DNA of 64,000 nucleotides, taken from assembly GCF_016920785.2 (NCBI RefSeq), contig NW_024609857.1, positions 128,891,094 to 128,955,093 on the forward strand, given 5' to 3'. This document shows positions 22,951-33,846 of the stretch, piece after piece. The notes beneath the pieces are model-generated. The model was not told where the DNA came from and made no database searches. It saw only the letters and a program-made list of their open reading frames with translations. The stretch is from Ixodes scapularis (Eukaryota > Arthropoda > Arachnida > Ixodida > Ixodidae). The first letter of the stretch is position 1; each line of letters begins with the position of its first letter. Made by a program: the position numbers and the translations under genes.

Positions 22951-23756
22951 GTTGTCTGGTTTAGAGAGGAGGGATACAATGAAAACTCAACATACACCAA
23001 CTTTATTTAGGAAGAAATTATTAGTTTTTGGCAATATAACAAATATCAGGTCAGCAAAACAGATCTGGGCAATGTTTCGTCCATGATGTCGTCTCCTTTC
23101 AAACTTTGCTTCCCCCCCCCCCCCCCCCCCCAGCCCATAAATCTGCCCGTTTGGAGCCCACATTAAAATTGTCCAAGATCTCATTTTGCACAAGAATGTA
23201 GCTATGCAACGAACCTTCACAAAGTTGAATCCAGCACCAAAATGCAGCTTCGACTAAAATTTGAGCTTGTTACATGCAGGCAGCCATTTTCCTGCTCAAT
23301 TTACGTTGAAGAGCTCAATTCCAGGCAAACTATATATTATGATGAAATGCAAAGGTGACAATGGATATTCCTACACAGGTTCTCGCTCTATTGCTGCTGG
23401 CTCTGTAGTATCAGCTCCCCATGTTATAGTATGTTGTCCCTGTAGTCCTCCCGTAAGAAACTTACCAATTTCCCATTACCCGTTGCACTTCGCTGCGCCC
23501 AAAGGCATGTCTTCCCGATTTGTTTTGCTTCTCGAAAAAAAAACACACACACTTAGAAAATAAAGCACCTTGTGTACGGGGGTGGGGTGACGGATTCAAA
23601 TCAAAAGTGCTGCGTTGATGAAAGCTGGACTAAACATTGACAGCACTTATTAATGCGAAAGCCTTACTTGTCCTATGGAGCGAAAAAGTGGCGTCGTCGT
23701 GCCTGAAATATGGCCATACAAATATGTCATCAAGCACGTGCCGCTGAATCGTAAGC
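22951..23756. other. No recognisable gene; poly-C tract
   Basis: A run of about 28 C is at 23105-23132. A minus-sense AATAAAG (about 22999-23006) hints at a former 3' end. No ORF with known motifs. Confidence 0.35.
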
Positions 23757-24040
23757 TTAAGGACGACGCCATCCTTAGCGTCGTCGTAGAGGTCATCCTA
23801 AACATCATCCTCTAGGTGTTGTTCTCGATGTCGCCCTTAAGGTCGTTCTAGAGGTCGTCCTAGAAGTGTTTTTACACGTCGTCCTCTAGGCGTCAATCTC
23901 GACGTTGTCCTTAAGGTCGTTCTAGAAGTCTTCCTAGACGTTGTCCTTGAGGTTGTCCTCGGCGTCGTCCCAGACGTTGTACTTGGCATCAATCTCTAGG
24001 ACGTTGTCCTCGACGTCAACCTATACATCGTCCTAAACTT
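23757..24040. repeat. Degenerate tandem repeat of a GTCGTCCTAGA-like unit
   Basis: Units such as GTCGTTCTAGAGGTCGTCC, GTCGTCCTCTAGGCGTC and GACGTTGTCCTTAAGGTCG follow one another with changing bases, giving an irregular 12-30 bp periodicity. Confidence 0.6.
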
Positions 24041-25359
24041 TAATATGTGTAGAAACATTATTCGAAAACTTTTTTCCCGCACTATAATGCTTTTGCCTTC
24101 CTACACGTAAGCAGTCTTAAATGTCCTCCTGTAATTTTTTTTTTTTTTTGGTTTCCTTTTATATGCTCAAATAATGTGCAGAAAGAATAAACAAGTAAGG
24201 TAAATGCCTCGACACAGGATGAAAAATTGTCAACTCCAAATATATGTGCGACTGAAGTCATCTGGCTTCTCTGACTTGGGCCACGAGTATACAAGGTATT
24301 TCTTGAAACACGAACCGAAGCGTTTGTGCGAAAAGCATGCATCGCACAAAAAAAGGTTGACGTCCTATTGGCCTCTACCGAGGGGCGCATTTGGAAAAAT
24401 TTGAAATGTTCTGTACGATTAGTTTATTAATTACTTTGAAGTAATTCACTTTTTCATGATTAAATTAAAAGGTATGGTTTCAATTAGAAACTTTCTGGGC
24501 ATCCATGAAAATCACCAAATCAACTAATTTGACAAAAAAAAAATAAGGTACATACAGCATTTTGCGACATTCCCCCTTTCTTATTGGAGTGCATTTTTGC
24601 GCCAGCAGTCGTGTGCACAACTCAAGTGTGCCAGACTTTCTTCCCTCCTACGAGACAAGAAATTAAGTGCACACTTGCACGGCAGTAGCAGTGCACCTCG
24701 GCCACTGGAGGCAGGACCACTGGCAAAGATGCGCTTCGATAAGAAAATCGAAACCTAGAAGCACGTCCAAATTGAGTACATTTTTGGAACACCGCAAAAT
24801 TCTGTACGTACCTTATATCTTTGTAAGATCCGTTGATTTAGTGATTTTCGATGATGCTCGGAGAGTTTCTAATTGAAACCAAACCTTTAAATTTAATAAT
24901 GAACAAGCAAATTACATGTAAGTAATTCATAAACTGATTAAACAAAACATTAATTAGAAGAAAGCAGGTCCTTTGGCAGAGGCCCATTTGACATTATCCC
25001 TTTTTCTGTGGGACGCCCTTTGAGAAACACCCTGTATAGGCAAAAGTTGTTCTCTTGGTGTCTTCCAGATGTAGGCATTTGCAACCACCGCTCAACCGCA
25101 AAAATTGCCATATCCTCATCTTCAAACTTGTGACAAGAAACAAAATCAAAACGCCTGCTGAGGCTCCACTAACACAACCTACACGAGAGAAGGGTGCAAC
25201 ACTCCTCCACACTTGTGCAGCACACTTGCATAACCGCAAAGGAATCGCTCGAGCACACGTTGTCCCAGCAACCTATTCAATTTTTAAAAAAGAAATTAAA
25301 AAAAAAAGGCCCTTTCAAATTTAGATTGTGAGGTGTAAACAACATTTAAAGTACAGAAC
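24041..25359. other. No recognisable gene
   Basis: AT-rich, low-complexity stretches. The tail CACCCTGTATAGGC near 25028 resembles one end of a TACAGGGTG-type TIR element whose partner end is unclear. Confidence 0.35.
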
Positions 25360-25365
25360 ATTTAT
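25360..25365 (-). promoter_or_regulatory. Poly(A) signal of THAP/P transposase gene 2
   Basis: AATAAA on the minus strand (TTTATT on +), about 130 bp beyond the stop of the gene ending at 25495; spacing resembles that of gene 1. Confidence 0.55.
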
Positions 25366-25494
25366 TTTTAGATGGAAGCTCTATGAAGCACGAATACCTT
25401 TTTCATGAAACTAAGGGGATGAATATTTACAAATAAGTGGTTACTCTGCTACACTCGTGCTTTTCCTCGTACGTAGTACTGAAGGTGAAGCACT

Positions 25495-28400
25495 TTACTT
25501 AGATTTCCTTTTTCTTTTCCTCGGTCTAGCCTTAGCAAGAGCAGTTGCAGTTTCGTTGTCCACAATGGCAATGTCGTCGATCACGCTGAAAGAAAAGCTT
25601 TTCAGCAAAATGTGCGTGCTGCACCACAACACATGCTTGAGCACGAGCTCACCCGTGTGTCCGTCTTCGCAGGCGTCAAAGTCGGAAGACCTCTCACTCG
25701 TCAGCAGCTCCACCGTGAGGTCTGTGAGGAGCTGGTGCTGATTCGGAGCCTTCATGAACTTGGTCTGCTTTGACAGTTGCTGAACGACGACATAGCTGTA
25801 TGCGACGGCGTTTAGAGCAAACATTGTTGGAAAAAGAAGCCCTTCTCCGTCCAGTTCCTTGATGAGCTCGTAGTGCTGCTCCGCGACAGAAATTGTGATC
25901 ATCTTGTTTATTGTCAAGGCGGCTTTGCACTTTGCACATTTCAGCCTTTTCAGGGTGCTACGGACCGCATGTCCAGTCACGTAGACCAGGAGTGGGAGGA
26001 TGTCTTCTAGCTTTGACAGGGCCTCCCCCGTCACCACTACGTCAAAGCTAGGACACGTGTGTTCTCGTCTGTCGAAACCCTCCCACAGCTTGTCTCCGCC
26101 ACCATCCATCCCGCAGGACATGGCAATCGTCGGCAGCGTGTCTTGCAGCCGCAGCTCGTCTTCGCCCTCGTAGAGCTGCCTTATGGACACATGGTACTGG
26201 GAGCCGGCCAGATGCCTGTATTTCCCGAAGCGCTCTTCCAAGCCGTCTGTCTGAATCTTCCCCAGGAGGACATACGGTAGCTTGAGCTCGGTGAAGCAGT
26301 AGCTGCTTATCTCCACAAGCGCATGGGTCGTCTGCTGGAGAGCAGCATGGGTCTCGCTGGTGAGCGTTCCGCTGTCCAGGTCCTTGCTCTTCCAGTCGTC
26401 CAGCCAGTCTAGAAACTTGTACAGGAAGTCCACCTTGGGATCGTCATCGGATGGAAGCACCGGGTCTTGGAACTGGTCTCTCTTTCCTTTGCCCGGAGCC
26501 TGCACGTTGACGATTTTCCACCACTTGACCATGATCTCGATGAAACTTGCCGTTTCCTTGAAGAACTGCAGGTCGTGCCTCACTCCGAGCGAACGGAGGG
26601 CCCTAGGCAGTGAGTTCTTGAAGACCTGCAGGGCAAGCTTCGTGTTTTGTCGGTCGACGCTCGACGGGTAGAGGGCCTCTCTCGACACGTTATAGCGAAA
26701 CCTGAGCTGTTCGGTGCGCTCTACGTTGTACGCCTCTCTGATGGTTGCAAAAGATGCGTACAGCATACGCTGTGCCCGCATTGGCTCGGTCTGGAACTCG
26801 GGAAAGGAGAAGCAAAGTAGGTCGTTGCTCTGGTCGAGCCAATTGTTGCGTACGCTCTTGAGTATGTATACCGGGTCTATCACGTAAAACAGCGGCCTTG
26901 CGGGATCAAACGGGTGTGGATAGACAATGCCATTAGTTGGAGGCGATGTGAAGTGAGACATTGCCTTCTTGTTCACCGAGTTGCCGTCGCTTACGACACA
27001 CGCAACCCTGAACCCAATCTTCTCCAGACCACAAATTGCGTCTCTCAGCAACTTGTGGAGAAGCTGCGCGTCGGCTCTTTGAATAGGGACGACATGAACT
27101 ACTTCCTTGAATTGGCACGTAAGGCTTTGTGCCATAAGAACATACACACTGTTGGCCACTTCTGTGGGAGGGAGTGGCACATCAGTAACGCTGACCCCCT
27201 TGTACTCAGAATAAGGCTCGATGTGAACCTCGTCCACCGTCACAGTTATAAACCGCTGCTGACCATCCAGGTCAGGGATCCTCTTTGCCACATAGCTGAG
27301 GAATGTTGCGCTTTGATGCTCTGGCTGGGGACTCTTTCCAAGTGACGAGCATATCGACTGGATCGTCATCGGGTGCGGCAAGGTGATGCTCCCGGAGCAA
27401 CGGATGTACTTGTAAGCATGAGGCGATATCGTGAAAAGAATGCAGGAGAACACCATGAAGTCCACCGAGTAACGCCTCTGTTCCTTCTTTGTTGTTAGAA
27501 GGTTCAACTGCTCGCTGAAGAACTGGATGGCACGGGCCTTGTCCTCTGTCGGTTTTGCAGACAACTTTCCAAGCAGCACACAAATAGTCTTGCAGAGGTC
27601 CTTGTCCAGAGATTGAGAACTTGAATTGAGGTCATTGTCCCAATCCTCGATGCTACGAAGCAGCCCCATCACTTCCTTCTTGCTCCTTGCAACAGAAGGA
27701 ACGTACAGACTGGATCCCAGCTTTCTGACTGCCGTGTTCACCACATGGAAGGTGAGTGTGAGATCAGTCTTCACAACGAGCGAGTACTTGATCCACGGTG
27801 CTTCATCCTCAGCAATGTGCAGAAAGCTGATGCGTTCGCTGCTCTCAATACAAAGCCAGAACGCAGAACATGGTTCATTTCTGATGTGGTCAGCTAGATC
27901 GCTCATACTGAGGATTCGGTCTGCTTCTTCTTCGGTGGCACATGTGTCGACGGGCCCTAAAGGCTCAGCTTCTATGGCATCAGCCTCTGGAAGCTTTTGC
28001 CCCGTGTCGGGGTCCTCTCTTGCAGCGGCTTCACCCGGCACGCGGTCTGGGCAATGCAGGTACTTCGTCGGAATGGTACCTGGGCGAAGGCGTGGATTTG
28101 ACAGCTTTGAAACCACCACATTCCCCGCTTTCTTGACGCGAGTTTTCTCCCGGATTATGTCTTCTTCTGCGAAGTGACGTTCGCACACCTGAAAAATAAG
28201 TAATTTTAATCCTGTGTTAATAAGAGCTGCTCGACAAATGCACCTCACAAAATGGGACGCGAAGATTCATGCTTCAAAAATATGTTGACTCCATAGTGTA
28301 TGGAGAAGCATAGCCAAGGACTTGGCAGTCCCTGCTCGTGCTTCGATTTCTCGACCGTTGTAGCGCTGTTTCGCATTCTGCGGGAGAAACGGCGATTTGA

Positions 28401-28574
28401 AATAGATTAGGGATTCCTCACCGCGGAATGCTTCGAAGGAACGAAGTCTTCCCGTCGTATGGCACGCAGCCAGGCCTTCCGCAACTCTTCCTCTTGGGGA
28501 AACATAAAGATGCGCACCCTGGGTCCCAATTTGTAGTTGCCGCGACACCCGGCCACACAGCACTTGTTCGGCAT
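25495..28574 (-). CDS. THAP-domain P-element-type transposase, gene 2 (two exons)
   Basis: Exon 1 is 28574-28422 and exon 2 is 28188-25495, separated by a 233-bp GT-AG intron. Exon 1 has the same length (153 bp) and phase as in gene 1. The product is about 948 aa. The THAP finger has CCVAGCRGNY at 5-14, FPQEEELRKAWLRAI, and C53-x2-H56 (VCERHF). The linker after the finger is about 33 residues longer than in gene 1 and acidic. Likely catalytic residues are D370 (VTVDEVHIEP), D452 (VVSDGNSVNKK) and E703 in LEERFGKYRHLAG. The tail is lysine/arginine-rich (ARPRKRKRKSK), a likely nuclear localisation signal. No stop or frameshift interrupts it. Gene 2 stands about 5.5 kb upstream of gene 1 in the same orientation, consistent with tandem duplication or two related insertions. 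No flanking TIRs were identified. Confidence 0.9.
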
Positions 28575-29050
28575 GTTGACGCACAGGCGGATGGCCGCGA
28601 AATATTCAGAAATTGCAAATACACCAAATACACCGCATCTATGCGCGCGAGCACAAAGCAAAACGCTACGCGCAACGAACGCTTGTCGGCGAAATGTCAG
28701 ATGGCAGCGTATATCAGCTTCGTATGGTGATCCTTGCTCCTATGAGCTTCTGGGTGTGGAGTGGAGGACGGCAGAAAGTGGCCCGTCTTTGGCCTTCTCG
28801 TCATGACGAAGCGATGACGAAAACGTCACCGGCCTCGACGGCTGAAGTAGGCTGAACCATCCAAGTCGGCTGAACCAGTCACCACCCAGTGTCCACTGAA
28901 GAGTAAAGTTCCAGTGCGTCCGATTCCCGAACGACAAAACCGACAAACCTGCCAAAACTTCCAACGAGACGCTGACGCGGTGACCCCCTTTTATTCCTAA
29001 CGTTGGTGGCTCGCTCGTCATCGGTTGTTGAGAAAGCCTAAAGTTGCTAA
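28575..29050. other. Upstream region of gene 2
   Basis: The 5' flank of the second transposase gene; no separate gene recognised. The promoter of gene 2 must lie here, but no element could be defined. Confidence 0.35.
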
Positions 29051-29720
29051 AGGTGTATCCACACGACGGACCAAATTGCTGTTTTGGTCCGCGGACCGCG
29101 CATCACGTGATCATACGTCACCGCTTTTCGAGGTCCGCCGGCAGTCCGCGGCCCGCGCTTGTGAGAAATGCCAAGCGCTTTTCTCGCCCGGATCTTGGCG
29201 GCGGACCGCGGCGTTTTTAGTATAATTGAAGTGCTAAGTCTGGCAACAAGCTGACTTTTGTTGTTTAGATTGGAATTCAAATCCAAAGTCGTGTTCTTTT
29301 GGCGCCAACTGTAGAAGACGAAGACGAACCTTTTGTTGTGCGACGATGGCGGCATGGTGCGACGATGCAACTTTTTACTTCATCGCGCTCGTGGAGCAAT
29401 TCCACGCTCTGTAAGACAATAGATGCATGCCCTTTTCGGTTCACTTCAGTCCTCCTCGTCCTCAATACTCAACGCCAGGGCCACCACGGCCAAAAGTCTC
29501 TTTCGTTCAACCTCCATCTTGGTTCTTTACAAATAGCCTCAAAGCAGCTCGTTGCATGCGCTGGGCGGAGCTGTGAGGTCGAGGGTTAGACCGGCCTGTT
29601 CATTCTGTCGTCTGCTTTTTTGGTCCGCCGTGTGGATGCTCATTGCAGCCGGGCGGCCCGCGGGCCGCGCATCACGTGATCAATCGGTCCGCGGCCCGGT
29701 CCGTCGTGTGGATAGACCTT
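29051..29720. mobile_element. 670-bp TIR element (non-autonomous)
   Basis: The ends are AAGGTGTATCCACACGACGG on the left and, in reverse complement, AAGGTCTATCCACACGACGG on the right, both continuing ACC. The subterminal parts repeat GGTCCGCGG and GCGCATCACGTGATCA in mirrored positions (about 29098 and 29668). No transposase frame. The target duplication is unclear. Confidence 0.75.
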
Positions 29721-30480
29721 AAAGTGCTCAAATCAACAAAAGAAATCACCTCCTCTCCACTCCGACACAAAGGGGAAAGCGAAAGCCTTAGAATCCAACC
29801 CAATCCAATCCGATCCTTACAATCCAATCCAACCAAATTGTCCGTGAGGACTCGGGGGTGGCCACGTGAAGTGCACATGTGCAATGTAAACATGCCTCTG
29901 CAGCGATTGACCCGACTTACCCGTGTTTTGACGACAAACTGCCCAGCTTTGTATATCTCCCGGGTAAGTTCCCGCGTCTTTTTTCGATGCTTCTCTAGTC
30001 GTACCGCCGCTCGACCGCTGGCGCCTGAAATGCGCAAGTATCTCGTGCGCACTTTCCGCAGCTAAACTGGCCAAACCACCCATAGTTCTCATTCTCTCGG
30101 TGCCCACACACACCTCTCGCTCTCGCGCGAAGTTCTACAGAACACGACTTCCTCAGCAAAAGGCAAAGACAGAGGAAATAAGCGAAGGTTGTGGAGAGTC
30201 GGGCGTTAGGTGATCAGCAAAACCTGTATCGTAATTTTTTTTTAAAGCAAATTGCGTGTTTTTGTTTTTAAAGTAAAGTAGCAGTAGGTAGTGTATCCCC
30301 CCCCCCCCCCCCCCCCCCCCCCGTTTCTTTTTCATGAAACAATAAACACTTCGAAAAGTTCCCAAGAAAATGTACGCGACTCCCACATGCAGCTCGTGAC
30401 GCTAAAGCACAAAACAGAACGCAAAAAGCAATAGGGTCAGGAAAAGTATATGGTAAGGGTATACTTTAAAATGGGGTGTA
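29721..30480. other. No recognisable gene; poly-C tract
   Basis: ATCCAACCCAATCCAATCC-type repeats lie at 29792-29838, and a run of about 25 C at 30297-30322. Frames on both strands (29643-30065 and 29672-30052) are mutual shadows without known motifs. Confidence 0.35.
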
Positions 30481-30980
30481 AGACAAAATAGTCCCGGTCC
30501 GAATGGTCCCAGTCAAAATGGTCCCGGACAAAATGGTCCCAGGGGATTTATCAATACTTTGAGAGCTCTTAATAGGACAAAATGGTTTGGTACTTCGAAA
30601 TTTATTTTGAGGCACGTTCAATGTTAATAATAACGTTTTCATTATAATCATTTGAAACACATTTTTAATCCCTTCTATCTATACCATATAGCCCTATTTC
30701 TCAAAGGTTCTTGATTTCTACCGATACATTCCACGTGTGTAATAAATTATTTCTATCGCCAGAACCTGTTTTCAAATTAGCGCTATCGAGCTTCAAAACC
30801 ATATCCGGAATGAAAACTTATCATGCACATACTACAGGTTCTTGACGTGGTTTTCTGAAATGAACCTGTCGTACCACCGTGTTCCGTTTTTCAGAAACAA
30901 CATCGCTCTGTCTGAACAATGTATGTTAAAGAAATCAAAAAATGATTCCGCAACTATGAGCGTATTTATTACATGGACCA

Positions 30981-33207
30981 CTTAAAGACCGACCAACGAA
31001 ACCATCTTCCGCAAGGTAGGAAAATGGCCCTCGCGCCCTCCTCTTTTCACCCTCTCCCAAAAATCACGTGACGGCAGGGGCTCGTTTTGTGTCGGCTTTT
31101 TCTGTAGGGATAATCCTCAAAAACCGCGAAATGAGCGGCTAGCTGCGAGCGCAACAACGACCTTGAGACGTCCAGGTGTCTTCCCTCGTTGACGACGGCA
31201 CGCTCAATCCGCGAGATTGAGGAAGCCAGCGCGACCGAACGCTTTTTCCCATGAGCTGCAGGTCTGAGGCCGCTCGGTCGGTGGAGATCGAGGGGTCTTG
31301 GTATGCTGTGTTCGTTCCAGCAGCCGCTTTCTGGCATCGCGCGGCTGCTGGAACCATTCCCGTCTCTGCACAAGGATTGGCTTGCGCAATAAAGGGTTCA
31401 GGTCGTCGATAATACATTTATTTCCGAAACTTATAAATCAAGTGGCTTTCCCTAATCTCTTCATTACTGTTTGAAACACATCTCCTCTCATATGTTGTTC
31501 CTCCCATTTTGGACTCTTTTACGTATTTATTCGTCCTTACCTCTACTTGATGACTGTTTTATAACTTGATAAAGACCTTTAAATATTGGCGCGGGCTGGC
31601 GCGATCAACGCTGTCCCGGATTTATTCAAAATTGGAAAGATTGGCGTCAGGAGGGATTGAAGAAGCAAACCGTAATTCTTGCTTCTAATGAAGACGGCAC
31701 AATCGTACGATCGGTCTATGCTTCACTTGCCTCCACAGAGCCCCATCGTTTGCACTATCGCAACTTCTCAGTGACATAGCTGTATACCACATTTTACTGA
31801 TGGTTACTATAGATGTGGCCCCACAGGCTTTCCCGGTATCTGCGAGTCGACTTTTTAACGACCGGTGACTCTCCTGAGTGAGAATAAAAATTTTCACCTT
31901 CCCACAACATCCGCACCTTTCTCACCCCCTCCCCCCCTCCCCTCCCTTTCCCGAGTTGGGGAAATATCAGGCCACTCCAGGAAGCAGCCTGCAGACTGCG
32001 CTTTTCGGCTACTCATTCTCAACATATTCGAACGTGGAAGTAAACACATTGCATGAACGACGCCCAGTTTATTGGCAACCTAAATAATGTGGCTCTACTG
32101 TTGGGGCCCAATCAATTTCATCATCAATCATTTTTTTTACGACTTCATGGTGAAAGTGTGTTCGTCGTGATGCCACAAAAGTGGTCGATTCAAAGGTAGA
32201 AATAGGTCCTCGTATTTATTTTGCGGAAATACGCGCTCATATATGACGCTCTAGTGCGCAAGGTCAACGCACCCGAGGCAGTGCGTAATACTTTAAAACT
32301 GTCGTTGACGATGAAATATTTGTGGGAAGTGCGTAAAATTGTTTACACCATAAAGCATACCGAAAGACAACAAAATATCGCAATGGCTAAAAAAAAAAAA
32401 TAATAAAAAAAATCAGCTCGCGAAAACCGTTGCTTTCCTCTCTCTCTCTCTCTCTCTTTTTTTTTTTTTTTCGCGCCACTACAAAAGATAGCGGCCGAGC
32501 AACAAAATTCCATCAAAACCTCGCTTCTTGGAGAAAGGATAGTAGGCTATATGGTAGTGAATCTGCCAGGGAGTTTGTAGAAATAGTAGGCGACCATTGA
32601 ACCTACCCTTCTGCACAAATCATGCCCGGGATATTTCCATTTTCCATTCACGCGATTCGAAGGCAAGACGCTGGGAGAATTCATGTGCACTAACATGCTG
32701 CTTCTAAAAGAAATTACCAGATTTATAGTGCATGTCAATTTAGATGTAAATATTTTAATCACTGTGCACAAACATTCGCGGCCTGAAGGATGACATGAAA
32801 GCATGGCGGAAAGCAGCTTGCTGAAGATAGAAGTCTCTGTTGCATTGCACTGGTGTGAAGAATTATTACGTATGTTTGTCTTATTTCCGTGCCAAAATAA
32901 AAACAGCGTTTAGAAATCGAACCCTGTCCTTTTTGAGGAGCGCCGAAAGGACATAAAAAACCGGGACAACTAGAGCTTGTCCTGGTTCCTTGTTTGTTCG
33001 GAGCCTTTCAAAAGGAGATGAAAATTATGAACTGACCCGACTTACCACATTAGAGCAGTTCATTTCCATTGCGACAGGCTGTCTTCAAGCGTCTTGCATA
33101 GTCCAGCTTGTACTGGTCCGTTTTTATTTTCGGTTCCTTTCAAAACGTGGGCTCTAAGCCACTGGACCTAACTACCACATTCATTAACTGCGGAAGCGGA
33201 GAAGTGG
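30981..33207. repeat. Left arm of the giant inverted repeat
   Basis: This 2.2-kb arm is the reverse complement of 33847-36044. Identity looks like 90-97% by eye: the stretch around 31100-31400 differs from its partner at only a few bases. It includes a TC microsatellite (32437-32456) whose partner is the GA tract near 34620. Frames inside have no known domain and mirror those in the other arm. Confidence 0.9.
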
Positions 33208-33846
33208 AAATGCAACAAAAGGAAAGATTGCCCACGTTATATGGGGCCTATAGAAAAGCGGACTGGATAGAAGGGGGCCGAAATCTTTTTCAAGAAACAC
33301 ACAATCTCCTCTTCAATTCTGTCTAACAATTTGATGTGAAGGTGTACTTGGCTATGGCATTATTCGTTTAGGAATCAAGCGAAACTTTGTATGGGATCAT
33401 TATACGTTTACGTTCACTCCCATTCGATGCTTATCATGTTTTCGAGTATGCACACGGGATGGTTCTCAGCGGTAGTTTTTTAATCTGATTGCCCGCCAGA
33501 GTGCGAGCCAGAATTAACGCACTACGGCCGCGGGCCGTCGCGCTCTTCTCCTTCTCCGTATGAATATACAATCAAAGACGCGGGCGGAGCCGTCAATCGT
33601 GCTGGTGTCGGGAACCAGTAAGTCTGACCCTTGAAATGCAAGCGTGACGCAAAACCCAGAGGCGTCTCGTTCGCCCACTTACGTTCTCCCCAGGCGGCGG
33701 AGATTGTCGTTTAGAGGGGATTATCTTCTGAACGGATCCAAGTTACTCGAGCAAGCTCGCATTCTGCTCGCAAAGCCCAGCCGCTAAGCAAAGGTAACGG
33801 ACGGTGGTTCGAGGGGCTTGCAACCCTTGCCCGCTTGGCCCTCCCA
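33208..33846. other. Spacer between the inverted-repeat arms
   Basis: A 639-bp single-copy centre with no recognisable gene. It contains CGCGGGCCGTCGCGCTCTTC at about 33529. Confidence 0.6.

Noticed and set aside
27626..28177. 183-codon plus-strand frame
   Set aside because: Antisense shadow of P-type gene 2.
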